Positions 5,943 through 13,563 of a stretch of 13,563 nucleotides of DNA are shown here, one piece after another. The position numbers and the translations under genes were made by a program. The notes below the pieces were generated by a model. It was not told where the DNA came from, did no database searches, and was given only the letters and a program-made list of their open reading frames with translations. Every line of letters starts with the position of its first letter. The first letter of the stretch is position 1. Origin of the DNA: an uncultured Eubacteriales bacterium. GTDB lineage: Bacteria > Bacillota > Clostridia > Oscillospirales > Acutalibacteraceae. The stretch lies in contig CAREUR010000021.1 in NCBI GenBank assembly GCA_948968885.1, positions 1-13,563 of the forward strand, in the 5' to 3' direction.

Positions 5943-6890
5943 CTAGGCACTCTCCTTCTCACAAAATATCTTCAGGTCGTCACCGTTCGTCGCAAAAATC
6001 ACCGTGCCAGCCCAGTCCGTGCGGTAAACCTTTACGTTGCTTTTCTCCAACCTGCTCAGAATTTCCTTCTTGGGCAGCCTGTTCTTGTACTCGCCAACCG
6101 AAATCACGGCATAAGTCGGCGCAACTTTATTCAAAAACGCCTGCGAGGTCGAGGTCCGGCTTCCGTGGTGCCCCACCTTCAAAACGTCCGCCTTCAGATC
6201 ATACCCTGCCGCAATCATATCTCGCTCCGACTCTTTTTCTGCGTCGCCAGTAAAGAGAAAACTCCTGTTTTTGTACGTGATCTTAACAACGACCGAGTTA
6301 TTGTTCATGTTATCATACTGGAAGAGTGGCGCCAAAATCTCAATTTTCATCGGCCCTATGTAAAAAACCTTCCCCGGCTCTGGCACCTCTGCCCTTATCC
6401 CCTTTTTGTCAAGCGCCTTCAGCAAACGCTCATAGGACCTAAAAGTCGGGATCATCTCATCCTTTAAATGCGGCATCATAAAGGCCTTCACGTCAAACTC
6501 ATTCACAACATAGCCCATGCCGCCTACGTGGTCGCTGTGTTGATGGCTCAATATCAGCTGATCGATCGTCTTCACCTTCATCTTGCGCAAGTACTCGTTC
6601 ACAACCTTGTAAATGCTTGTCTCGCCCGCGTCAATCAGGATATTCTTGCCCTCGCAAGTGATGAAAATGCAGTCTGCCTTGCCAACGTCCAAAACATGCA
6701 CCGCCATCGGGTAGTCGTCCGCCGTGCCCGAAAACTCGCCAACCGAGCAGGTTTTAAATATCCCATTCCAAATCGGAATCCCAAAGCCCTCAATTATAGC
6801 CACGGCCGCGGCGCCAAGGATAATCGCCAAAGAAAAAGAAAGAATCAGCAACCTTTTTTTCTTTTGAGTTCTCTTAAAATTACTCTGCAT
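5943..6890 (-). CDS. Membrane-anchored ComEC/Rec2-type metallo-beta-lactamase-fold hydrolase
   Basis: The 315-residue protein has a basic N-terminus, one membrane segment (about residues 13-34) and an extracytoplasmic metallo-beta-lactamase domain. Metal-binding motifs are HQHSDH at 116-121, FTGDAE, and KVGHHGS. It resembles the C-terminal hydrolase domain of the DNA-uptake channel ComEC but lacks the channel (competence) domain, so it is a stand-alone member of COG2333. Possible roles are extracellular nucleic-acid or phosphodiester hydrolysis; this is inference from the fold. The start at 6890 has GAGGGAG six bases upstream. It follows the FtsK gene by 33 bases and is coupled to the DUF3006-like gene. 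Confidence 0.88.
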   Translation of the reverse strand: MQSNFKRTQKKKRLLILSFSLAIILGAAAVAIIEGFGIPIWNGIFKTCSVGEFSGTADDYPMAVHVLDVGKADCIFITCEGKNILIDAGETSIYKVVNEYLRKMKVKTIDQLILSHQHSDHVGGMGYVVNEFDVKAFMMPHLKDEMIPTFRSYERLLKALDKKGIRAEVPEPGKVFYIGPMKIEILAPLFQYDNMNNNSVVVKITYKNRSFLFTGDAEKESERDMIAAGYDLKADVLKVGHHGSRTSTSQAFLNKVAPTYAVISVGEYKNRLPKKEILSRLEKSNVKVYRTDWAGTVIFATNGDDLKIFCEKESA

Positions 6891-6923
6891 AAAACGCTCC
6901 CTCTAACACTCTCATCCCCGAAT

Positions 6924-9278
6924 CTACGGCCTGTTGAATGTCTCTTTGTTGTCTAACATCTGATAATTTTTGACCAAAATTTGCCTGGGCTTAGACCCCT
7001 CGTGCGGCCCCACAATTCCCATTCGTTCCATCTCGTCAATAAGCCGGCCCGCCCTTGCGTAACCCAGCCTCAACCGCCGTTGCAGCAAGGATGTCGAAGC
7101 CTGGCCCACCTCCATCACGCAGTTTATCGCCTCTTCCAGCATCGGGTCCTGCTCTTTGTCATCAAACTTCTCCTCTTTGGCTGGCTCCTGCACCGCGTTT
7201 TTCTCAATCTCCTCAATCACCGTCTGATCGTACTCGTTTTGGCCGTTGCTCTTGATAAAACTCAGAACGTTCTCGATTTCTTTGTCCGTCAAGAAGCAGC
7301 CCTGCACTCTCCGCGGTTTGGTGGACCCAATTGGCGAAAACAGCATGTCGCCTCGGCCAAGCAGCTTTTCGGCCCCGCTAGAGTCAAGAATAGTCCTAGA
7401 GTCAATCTGCGAAGAAACCGAAAGCGCGATTCTGCTGGGAATGTTAGCCTTTATAACTCCAGTAATGACGTCCACAGAAGGTCTCTGCGTCGCGATAACC
7501 AAATGCATCCCGGCAGCACGAGCCATCTGCGCCAGCCGACATATCGCATCTTCGACTTCGTTTGGCGCCGCCATCATTAAGTCCGCCAGCTCATCGATGA
7601 TTATCACAATCTGCGGCATTTTCTCAAACTTTTCTTCTTCGCCCCTCGCAACCCCAGATTTCATCTTATTTTGCACCATTTTGTTGTAAGATGTCAAATC
7701 GCGCACGTTGTTTTCGGCAAAAATGTTGTACCTCTTGAGCATCTCCGTAACCGCCCAGTTGAGCGCCCCAGCGGCCTTGCGCGGGTCCGTAACGACAGGC
7801 ACCAGAAGGTGCGGGATTCCGTTGTATATGCCAAGCTCAACCACCTTCGGGTCGATCATAAGCAGGCGGACTTCCTCGGGACTCGCCTTATAGAGCAGGC
7901 TTATAATGAACGAATTTATGCACACAGACTTGCCCGAGCCCGTCGATCCGGCAATCAACAAATGTGGCATCTTAGATAAGTCCGCAAGAGTCACGTTTCC
8001 GGCAATGTCGCGCCCCAAAATAACCGTCAGTTTGCTCTTCGAGTTCGCAAATTCGTCCGAATTAACCAGCTCGCGCATCTTAACAATGTTCACAATCTTG
8101 TTCGGAATCTCGATCCCCACAGCGGCCTTGCCCGGGATCGGCGCCTCAATGCGCACTCCCAGAGCCGCCAAATTAAGGGCAATGTCGTCTGCGAGGTTCG
8201 TAATCTTGCTGATTTTTACGCCCGCCGCCGGTTGAAGTTCATATCGGGTAACCGCCGGGCCGCGACTTATATCCACAATCTTCGTCTGGACTGCAAAGCT
8301 AATAAGCGTATCCACTAGCATCTGGCCATTTGTCTGCAACTCGTGCCGGATATCAGCCTGATTTTGCTCTTTTGTTGGCTCCAAAAGCGAAGCCGGAGGG
8401 TAATTATATGTACTTTCGTCCGTTTTGTCAGGCGTCAGCTTGACTTCGCTTGCCTCAAACTCCGTAGATTCAACCTTTTTCTTTTTGTTTTTTTCAATAA
8501 ATGCCTCGGCGGCTTTTTTCGCAGAATCCTCAAACACATCGTCACTATTGCCTTTTGCAAATTTCTGTGCCGCGTTTTCTTTCAACCTCTCAAAAATTGC
8601 ATTCGATTTTACCGGATGGTCTGGGAATTTCGCTTGAGTTTCAGCGTCATCCTCGTCAGGTTCAGCCTTCAAAAAGCAGCTCTTAAGGCCGTCCGCAACA
8701 AAAACTACAACCTTCTTCAGCGCGTTGTAAAGCGTTGCCAGGCTTGTCCCCGTCAAAAGCATCGTTGCGACAAAAAGCAGCAGCGAAATGGTTATTCTGG
8801 CACCAACCGCCCCAAAAAGGTATATCACCGGTATGCCCAAAATTCCGCTAAAAAGCCCGGCTCCAGTAGCCTGTTCGCCTCTTTTATAAAGCTCTAACAA
8901 GCTTTGAAAATAATTCGCATCCGCAAGCTGCGGCACTTCTTCAAAAATGTACACCGACGTACACAGCAAAAAGATCACTATCACCGACAGTACGACCTTC
9001 GCGCCAGCCCTCTCCCTCGGTTGGGCCATTGCCGTCGTCCCCGCGATGTAAAGCAGCACCACCGGCCAAAATATCGCGATTTTGCCAAAAAGTCCCAAAA
9101 TAAAATTATGTAAAAAGAACCAGACATTCTCGCCCTTTATGAGCACCAAGCACAGCAAAAACACCGCCGTTGCAAAGATTATTATAGACAGCACTCGGTT
9201 GTTTAAGCTGGCAGGCTCTTCCGGCCTGACTTTTGGCCTCGCTGTTTTTTTTGATTTCAAATCTTTTTTTTCCGTCAA
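6924..9278 (-). CDS. DNA translocase of the FtsK/SpoIIIE family
   Basis: Membrane-anchored motor that pumps DNA during division or into the forespore. The N-terminal third has several hydrophobic segments (four or so), followed by a charged linker. The motor domain has Walker A GSTGSGKS at about 444-451 and Walker [12 protein letters not shown] with D at about 562. A C-terminal winged-helix gamma domain ([26 protein letters not shown] broken over two lines of the helix region) recognises polar DNA sequences. I prefer the TTG at 9278, which has GAGGGG five bases upstream and yields 784 residues, over a TTG at 9314 without a good ribosome-binding site. The gene lies after tepA, the order also found around Bacillus spoIIIE. 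With sigG nearby, SpoIIIE is a reasonable name, but whether this organism has a second FtsK cannot be seen. Confidence 0.94.
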   Translation of the reverse strand: MTEKKDLKSKKTARPKVRPEEPASLNNRVLSIIIFATAVFLLCLVLIKGENVWFFLHNFILGLFGKIAIFWPVVLLYIAGTTAMAQPRERAGAKVVLSVIVIFLLCTSVYIFEEVPQLADANYFQSLLELYKRGEQATGAGLFSGILGIPVIYLFGAVGARITISLLLFVATMLLTGTSLATLYNALKKVVVFVADGLKSCFLKAEPDEDDAETQAKFPDHPVKSNAIFERLKENAAQKFAKGNSDDVFEDSAKKAAEAFIEKNKKKKVESTEFEASEVKLTPDKTDESTYNYPPASLLEPTKEQNQADIRHELQTNGQMLVDTLISFAVQTKIVDISRGPAVTRYELQPAAGVKISKITNLADDIALNLAALGVRIEAPIPGKAAVGIEIPNKIVNIVKMRELVNSDEFANSKSKLTVILGRDIAGNVTLADLSKMPHLLIAGSTGSGKSVCINSFIISLLYKASPEEVRLLMIDPKVVELGIYNGIPHLLVPVVTDPRKAAGALNWAVTEMLKRYNIFAENNVRDLTSYNKMVQNKMKSGVARGEEEKFEKMPQIVIIIDELADLMMAAPNEVEDAICRLAQMARAAGMHLVIATQRPSVDVITGVIKANIPSRIALSVSSQIDSRTILDSSGAEKLLGRGDMLFSPIGSTKPRRVQGCFLTDKEIENVLSFIKSNGQNEYDQTVIEEIEKNAVQEPAKEEKFDDKEQDPMLEEAINCVMEVGQASTSLLQRRLRLGYARAGRLIDEMERMGIVGPHEGSKPRQILVKNYQMLDNKETFNRP

Positions 9279-9324
9279 AATATCCCCTCGCAGTTTTTTA
9301 ATAGCCACAGCCAAGAATCCCAGG

Positions 9325-9354
9325 GTAGGGACGGCGGTTAAAACTTGTCCCTAC
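9325..9354. repeat. Inverted repeat between tepA and ftsK
   Basis: GTAGGGAC (9325-9332) and GTCCCTAC (9347-9354) form a perfect 8-base stem around a 14-base loop. No T run follows on either strand, so it is not a standard terminator. GTAGGG-type palindromes are common as dispersed intergenic repeats in gut Clostridia, and this may be one; that is a recollection and was not searched. Confidence 0.6.
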
Positions 9355-9393
9355 GGCAACCTAACAAATTTTCCTCATGTGCCACGCGGCTTT

Positions 9394-10161
9394 CTAGGCC
9401 TTCTTGCTGCCACTATTCGAATTCTTTTCGGCCCTTTCATTATCTATCATACCATAAAGTCGCGCAAGTGCGTCAGACAAATTTCCAACCTCGTCAATGA
9501 TCCCCTCTGTAACGGCCTCCTTGCCCTCCAAAACCGTGCCAATGTCCATATCAAGCTCGCTAGTGTTCGTCACCAGCTCCAAAAATCGCTTAGAATCTAT
9601 CTTCGAGTTGTCCGTAATAAATTTGGTAATCCTGTTTTGCATCCGTTTAAGATACTCAAAAGCTTGCGAAGTTCCCAGAGTCGTGCCGGTCGTTCGCACC
9701 GGATGTATCATCATGGAAGCCGACTTCGCGATAAACGTCTTCTTTGCCGAGACAGCCAGCGGAACCCCAATAGAATGCCCGCCTCCAATGACCATCGAAA
9801 CCGTGGGCTTTTTCATCCCCGCGACCAGCTCCGCCAAAGAGAGCCCCGCTTCAATGTCGCCCCCCACGGTGTTGAGCAGAATGAGCAATCCGTCAATCGA
9901 AGGGCTCTCCTCAATAGCGACAAGCTGCGGAATCACCCTCTCGTACTTCGTTGTCTTCACCGAATCCTCCGCAAAGTCGTGCCCCTCAATCGTCCCAAAA
10001 ATCATCAGGCAATAAATGGTATGCCTCCCGTTCGTCACAACAACGGCGCCAGTTTTGCTAATTTGCTCCATCTGAATTTTGCTGCCAGGGTTTGCCTCAC
10101 TTATGTTCTCATCCACCGTCCCATCGGAATTGTTCGCGGTTAAATCCCTGTTTTTGCTCAT
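9394..10161 (-). CDS. tepA: ClpP-fold serine protease, TepA (YmfB) type
   Basis: The 255-residue product (from ATG 10161) has the ClpP/crotonase fold hallmarks: GGDIEAGLSLAEL, the nucleophile Ser130 in GGGHSIG and His153 in MMIHPVR. TepA in Bacillus is a ClpP-like protein linked to protein translocation and is encoded next to spoIIIE, as here. The N-terminus before the fold is Asn/Asp rich and shows no signal peptide. The frame is open upstream to an ATG at 10209 that overlaps the transketolase stop (ATGA). GGAGGTG lies nine bases before the ATG at 10161, so I chose that start. The gap to the transketolase stop is 44 bases. The third catalytic residue is not obvious. Confidence 0.87.
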   Translation of the reverse strand: MSKNRDLTANNSDGTVDENISEANPGSKIQMEQISKTGAVVVTNGRHTIYCLMIFGTIEGHDFAEDSVKTTKYERVIPQLVAIEESPSIDGLLILLNTVGGDIEAGLSLAELVAGMKKPTVSMVIGGGHSIGVPLAVSAKKTFIAKSASMMIHPVRTTGTTLGTSQAFEYLKRMQNRITKFITDNSKIDSKRFLELVTNTSELDMDIGTVLEGKEAVTEGIIDEVGNLSDALARLYGMIDNERAEKNSNSGSKKA

Positions 10162-10192
10162 GATATCTTGCACCTCCACAGATATCTTGTGC
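10162..10192. repeat. Imperfect direct repeat around the tepA ribosome-binding site
   Basis: GATATCTTGCAC (10162-10173) and GATATCTTGTGC (10181-10192) differ in two positions. On the tepA strand the copies flank GGAGGTG just before the ATG. It is probably a small local duplication; a role in translation is possible but not shown. Confidence 0.55.
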
Positions 10193-10205
10193 AAAATCGG
10201 CAATA

Positions 10206-11150
10206 TCATGCATGTTTTATTCCATTTTTTAAAGATAAAACCTCCAAAGCCTTCTCAACAATGTCGCTCGCCCGCAGATTATAGCACTCCTTCAGGTACG
10301 GCACCCTTCCAACCTGGCCAAATTTGTCCTCCACGCCAACAGCCCTCAGCGGCACGGGGCATTCTTCCATAAGGACCTCACAAACAGCTGACTTTAAGCC
10401 GCCAATCACATTATGGTTCTCGACCGTCAAAACTGCGCCAGTCTTCTTCGCAGAAGCGACAACCCCTGCCCGGTCAATGGGCTTTATCGTATGTACGTTT
10501 ATAATCTCAGCGTCTATGCCGCTCGCTTGCAGCTCCCTCGCCGCAGTCAAAGTCTCACTCACCATTATTCCAGAACAGAAAATGCTCAAATCCCGGCCAT
10601 CCTTGATTTTGCACACCTTAAACAGATCAAAATCGCAGGTTTCATCAAAAACATCCAGCGCCGACTTGCGAATCATCCGAATATACACCACGCCATAGTA
10701 ATCTGCAATCTGCGGTAGGGCCCTTCTCAGCTGAGTTCCATCCGTCGGCTCAAAAATCACAATCCCCGGAATGCTTCTCAAAACGCCGATGTCCGCAAAG
10801 CTCATGTGCGTTCCACCGTTAAGCTCCGCGCTAATTCCCGGGTCCGTGCCGATTATCTTGACATTTTGCCGAGCGTAAGCGCACGAAATCGCGATCTGAT
10901 CGCAAATGCGTCTGGTTGCAAAAGGCGCAAACGTAGAAATAAACGGTATCATCCCGTAGCTGCTCATTCCAGCGGCCACGCAAGCCATGTTCTGCTCCGC
11001 TATGCCGACGTTTATGGCCCTCTCCGGAAACTTGCGTTTTAGGCTAGAAAAGCCGTTTGCTCGCATCAAATCCGCATCAAGCAGCACTATATCTTCATTC
11101 TGCGCTATCAACTTTTCTAACTCCTCTGCCAAAATTTGCCGCATTTCCAC
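10206..11150 (-). CDS. Transketolase, C-terminal subunit
   Basis: The 314-residue protein covers the pyrimidine-binding and C-terminal domains of transketolase. The glutamate that activates thiamine diphosphate is E52 in GIAEQNM. Other family features are the GTHMSFADIG segment, FEPTDGTQLRRAL, and the C-terminal domain around VENHNVIGG. It works with the N-terminal subunit to shuttle two-carbon units between sugar phosphates in the pentose phosphate pathway. The GTG start overlaps the N-subunit TAG by one base (TAGTG) with GGGGTG seven bases upstream, so the two are coupled. Splitting into two genes is usual in many Firmicutes and archaea and is not a frameshift. Confidence 0.93.
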   Translation of the reverse strand: MEMRQILAEELEKLIAQNEDIVLLDADLMRANGFSSLKRKFPERAINVGIAEQNMACVAAGMSSYGMIPFISTFAPFATRRICDQIAISCAYARQNVKIIGTDPGISAELNGGTHMSFADIGVLRSIPGIVIFEPTDGTQLRRALPQIADYYGVVYIRMIRKSALDVFDETCDFDLFKVCKIKDGRDLSIFCSGIMVSETLTAARELQASGIDAEIINVHTIKPIDRAGVVASAKKTGAVLTVENHNVIGGLKSAVCEVLMEECPVPLRAVGVEDKFGQVGRVPYLKECYNLRASDIVEKALEVLSLKNGIKHA

Positions 11151-11962
11151 TACGCTTCACCCCTTAGCTCTGCCAACCCCAAGGCCATCGCCTCCGGCGT
11201 GACCTGCATGCTGTGGTTGCTCGTCCCGGCGGCCTCTGCAAAGGAAACTCCCTTACCTTTCACCGTGTTCAAAATTATCATCGATGGCTTTTGCGAAGAC
11301 TTCGCCGACGTTATAGCCGCATCAATGGCCTCGCAATCGTGACCATCGTCCACAACCAGCACGTTCCAGCCAAAAGCACGCCACTTCTCGTCCAACGGCG
11401 CTATATTGCAAATTTCGCTAACTTCGCCGTCCAGTTGCAATTTGTTATAATCCGTAAACGCAATCACGTTGCCCAGCTCATGCTGCGAGGCGAACATCGC
11501 GGCCTCCCAAATCTGCCCCTCCTGGCTCTCTCCGTCACCAATTATCGCATAAATCGTGGCTCCGTCGTTCTTCATCTTAGAGGCCTTCGCTATCCCCATC
11601 GCGCAGGAAAAACCTTGCCCCAGCGAGCCTGTCGTCATGTCGATTCCCGGAGTCCTATTCATGTCGCAATGGCTCGGCAAATTCGTCCCCGGCTGATTAA
11701 GCGTCAGCAGCCAGTCCTCGCCAAAGTAACCCTTGCTGCACAAAACAGAATAAACCGCCGGTCCGCTGTGCCCCTTAGACACAATCAGGCGATCCCTGCC
11801 CGGCATATTCGGATTTTTCGGGTCAATGTTCATGTGATTCTCATAAAGCACAACCAAAAGTTCCACGATAGACAGCGAGCCACCGATGTGCCCGCTGCCA
11901 AAAGTCCCAATCGTCTTCAAAATCAAGCGCCGAATCTCCGCGCACTTGCTCGTCCAGTCCAT
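11150..11962 (-). CDS. Transketolase, N-terminal (thiamine diphosphate-binding) subunit
   Basis: The 270-residue protein has the thiamine diphosphate and magnesium site GDG...N (G142-G144, N173) in the GDGESQEGQIWEA segment. Histidines that contact cofactor and substrate are H25 (GSGHIGG) and H65 (SKGHSG). GSLGQG is also present. The start is ATG 11962, because GGAGG sits six bases upstream of it and directly abuts an alternative ATG at 11968. It is the first gene of the series running to the HD-domain gene at 5092. The promoter at 11990-12018 lies just upstream. Confidence 0.94.
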   Translation of the reverse strand: MDWTSKCAEIRRLILKTIGTFGSGHIGGSLSIVELLVVLYENHMNIDPKNPNMPGRDRLIVSKGHSGPAVYSVLCSKGYFGEDWLLTLNQPGTNLPSHCDMNRTPGIDMTTGSLGQGFSCAMGIAKASKMKNDGATIYAIIGDGESQEGQIWEAAMFASQHELGNVIAFTDYNKLQLDGEVSEICNIAPLDEKWRAFGWNVLVVDDGHDCEAIDAAITSAKSSQKPSMIILNTVKGKGVSFAEAAGTSNHSMQVTPEAMALGLAELRGEA

Positions 11963-11989
11963 AACCATCCTCCAATTTTAAACACGTAT

Positions 11990-12018
11990 ATTATACACCG
12001 GCCAAAAGATTAAATCAA
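11990..12018 (-). promoter_or_regulatory. Sigma-A type promoter for the transketolase-tepA-ftsK series
   Basis: On the minus strand TTGATT (12013-12018), a 17-base spacer and a perfect TATAAT (11990-11995). It gives a leader of about 20 bases before the ATG at 11962. It is the best vegetative promoter in the window. Confidence 0.85.
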
Positions 12019-12058
12019 CGCAAACAAAAGTTGGAGGGCGGTTAAGCCTAGTAGCCAC

Positions 12059-12072
12059 GCCTGTAGTCAGGC
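12059..12072. other. Short hairpin over the sigG stop codon
   Basis: GCCTG (12059-12063) and CAGGC (12068-12072) form a 5-base stem with a TAGT loop that spans the sigG TGA. On the minus strand there is no T run, so it is a weak candidate for a terminator. No better sigG terminator is visible before the next promoter. Confidence 0.4.
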
Positions 12073-12849
12073 TTTGCCTTTTACTTTATCTAGTGCATAT
12101 TTTTCTAGCCGAGAAACTTGCGCCTGGCTGATTCCTATTTCGGACGCGACTTCCATTTGGGTTTTGCCCATCAAAAAGCGCAGACTCAAGATTTTTTTCT
12201 CGCGGTCACTCAATTTTGCGATGGACTCCTTAAAAACGATCTCGTCCAGCCAGTTGGAGTCCTCATTCTTGTTTCCGACCTGGTCCATAACGTAGATGGT
12301 GTCGCTGCCCTCAGAGAAAACCGGCTCGTAAAGAGAAATCGGCTCCACAATGGACTCTAGCGCAATTACTAAAGTCTCTCTTTTTACGTCTAATTTTTTT
12401 GCAATTTCATCAACAGAAGGCTCCTGCCCCGACGTTGCGATGATCTGCTCTTTAACCTGCATGGCTTTGTAGGCAACATCGCGCATTGAGCGGCTTACTC
12501 GGATGGAGTTGTTGTCTCGCAGATATCTTCGTATTTCGCCGATTATCATTGGCACGCCGTAGGTAGAAAATCGGACGTTAAGGTCAATGTCAAAATTGTC
12601 AATAGCCTTTATCAGCCCGATGCATCCGACCTGAAACAAATCATCAAGATTTTCGCCTCTATTTGTAAAGCGCTGTATGACGCTCAGCACCAGCCTTAAG
12701 TTGCCGTTTACCAGCTCTTCTCTTGCTTTTTTGCGTTCTTTTTTTGTGCCGGTTTTCATCACCTTCAAAAGCTCCATCTTTTCCTTCTCCGATAGCACCT
12801 TTAGCTTCGCCGTATTCACTCCGCAGAGCTCCACCTTGTTGTACTGCAT
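12067..12849 (-). CDS. sigG: Forespore-specific RNA polymerase sigma-G factor
   Basis: The 260-residue protein follows the sigma-G pattern closely, starting with NKVELCGVNTAKLKVLS. The N-terminal KVEICGV-like motif is characteristic of SigG rather than SigF. Region 2 includes NGNLRLVLSVIQRF, DLFQVGCIGL (70-79) and RFSTYGVPMIIGEIRR. Region 4 has the helix-turn-helix around QMEVASEIGISQAQVSRLEK (231-250), which reads the -35 element. It directs late forespore transcription, including DNA-protecting and germination genes. The ATG at 12849 has AAGGGAG ten bases upstream. In Bacillus and many Clostridia this gene follows spoIIGA-sigE, but here it follows an LRR-protein gene behind a terminator. 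Confidence 0.95.
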   Translation of the reverse strand: MQYNKVELCGVNTAKLKVLSEKEKMELLKVMKTGTKKERKKAREELVNGNLRLVLSVIQRFTNRGENLDDLFQVGCIGLIKAIDNFDIDLNVRFSTYGVPMIIGEIRRYLRDNNSIRVSRSMRDVAYKAMQVKEQIIATSGQEPSVDEIAKKLDVKRETLVIALESIVEPISLYEPVFSEGSDTIYVMDQVGNKNEDSNWLDEIVFKESIAKLSDREKKILSLRFLMGKTQMEVASEIGISQAQVSRLEKYALDKVKGKA

Positions 12850-12933
12850 TTTATAAAAACTCCCTTCGCGCTTGCCCTTAACTTAAGTATTGGCCTTTGC
12901 GGCTTTATTAATGCAGCCCAAGCACAAAGAAAT

Positions 12934-12967
12934 AAAAATTGTCACCTTCAAATTAAAAGGTGACAAT
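12934..12967 (-). terminator. Rho-independent terminator of the LRR-protein gene
   Basis: On the minus strand a perfect 11-base stem, ATTGTCACCTT with AAGGTGACAAT (12957-12967 and 12938-12948), with an 8-base loop, runs into TTTTATTTC. It lies 32 bases after the stop at 12999, separating that gene from sigG. Confidence 0.88.
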
Positions 12968-12998
12968 AAATCCATATTAAATTTTAAATTTTTTAGAT

Positions 12999-13563
12999 TT
13001 ACGATTCATTGATAAGGTTTGCAAAGTTAGCATATGCAGCCTCCTGTAATAGTTTAGATGAAGTTTTATCTCTATGTTTTTTTGCTATATTATTATTATT
13101 ATCATTATCTAATTTTTTATTAAACGCTGTACCTTCAAAACTAAACACCGGATTTTTATGATTTTTTCTAAGCTTTTCAAGGTTAGTTCTAACAAAGCGT
13201 TCTAGTAATTTCCTTGTTCTTCCATCAAGATCTTTGTTGAGTTTCAAATCTGATTTGACTTTCAGCCTACCAACTAGCTCACTTGCTTCCCTTTTAGTTA
13301 ATGGCGAAGCCTCTTGCGCTGCTTTCGCCTTCTTTACAGGTTTGCCGCCAAATGTATCTCCTTTAAAATCTGCAGTTACATTAACTTCTTCTAGCTTTGT
13401 ACAGTCGGAAAACACTTCTTCCCCAAATTCTGGGACACCAGTGCCGTAATAAGTTAAATTTTTTAGGCTGGTACAATTGCCAAATGCCATATCTCCAAAA
13501 GTTTTTACATTACCCCGAATAACTATAGAATGCAAGCTGTCACAGTCGCAAAGGACAAAATCA
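12999..13563 (-). CDS. BspA-like leucine-rich-repeat protein, C-terminal part (runs off the window)
   Basis: The frame is open to the right edge; a TTG at 13535 is not a real start because the repeat pattern continues before it. Visible repeats read FVLCDCDSLHSIVIRGNV, then FGDMAFGNCTSLKNLTYYG and FGEEVFSDCTKLEEVNV, the LRR_5 pattern of surface or secreted BspA-like proteins. About 110 charged residues follow without repeats (Lys, Arg, Asp and Asn rich, including DNDNNNN). They have no LPxTG sorting motif and no membrane segment, so anchoring is not explained. Composition is AT-rich, unlike sigG. Binding to host or microbial surfaces is a family association only. Confidence 0.85.
   Translation of the reverse strand, partial: DFVLCDCDSLHSIVIRGNVKTFGDMAFGNCTSLKNLTYYGTGVPEFGEEVFSDCTKLEEVNVTADFKGDTFGGKPVKKAKAAQEASPLTKREASELVGRLKVKSDLKLNKDLDGRTRKLLERFVRTNLEKLRKNHKNPVFSFEGTAFNKKLDNDNNNNIAKKHRDKTSSKLLQEAAYANFANLINES

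Noticed and set aside
9082..10143. Long plus-strand frame over tepA and the ftsK start
   Set aside because: It is antisense to well-supported genes and its product is basic and His/Arg rich with no domain.
10206..11962. Two-part transketolase as a frameshifted gene
   Set aside because: Both parts have complete domains, a ribosome-binding site for the second and a TAGTG overlap. Split transketolase is a known arrangement.
12059..12072. sigG terminator
   Set aside because: The stem is only five pairs, overlaps the stop codon and has no T run; it is listed only as a hairpin.
12850..12937. Possible sigma-F type promoter for sigG (GCATT, then GGCCAATACT)
   Set aside because: The spacing and several consensus positions do not fit, so I do not call it.

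Overview
The window looks like a chromosomal segment of an endospore-forming, low-to-medium-GC Firmicute, most likely an uncultured gut-type Clostridia. The evidence is the forespore sigma factor SigG, a TepA-FtsK/SpoIIIE pair, a split transketolase, the der-plsY pair and a BspA-like leucine-rich-repeat protein. The lineage is an inference. All genes run on the minus strand except the fragment at the left edge.

Layout from left to right: the 3' end of a plus-strand gene whose product ends in a double-glycine leader-type motif (3-107); a terminator shared with the convergent plsY; plsY and der (204-2273); a terminator; rpmF (2373-2555). Then comes a distinctly AT-rich block (about 2580-5090) of small, mostly unrecognised exported proteins that look like decaying tandem duplicates. 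To its right is an operon-like series: HD-domain protein, DUF3006-like protein, ComEC-type metallo-beta-lactamase-fold protein, FtsK/SpoIIIE translocase, TepA-like ClpP-fold protease, and the two halves of transketolase (5092-11962). This series starts at a near-consensus promoter at 11990-12018. Further right are sigG (12067-12849), a terminator, and the 3' end of an AT-rich LRR protein that runs off the window (12999-13563).

The core genes are housekeeping and sporulation functions: phospholipid synthesis, ribosome assembly, chromosome translocation, the pentose phosphate pathway and forespore transcription. The accessory material consists of the double-glycine peptide, the secreted-protein array and the LRR protein. 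The array is the most unusual part. It has at least four open reading frames starting with signal peptides, duplicated intergenic regions, a nonsense codon inside one signal peptide, a probable one-base frameshift in another member, and an orphan C-terminal remnant. I recognise no known family for these proteins and assign no function.

Several start sites differ from the longest open frames because Shine-Dalgarno spacing supports internal starts (der, ftsK, tepA, the transketolase N half and the array genes). There are no tRNA, rRNA, CRISPR or insertion-sequence features that I can see.
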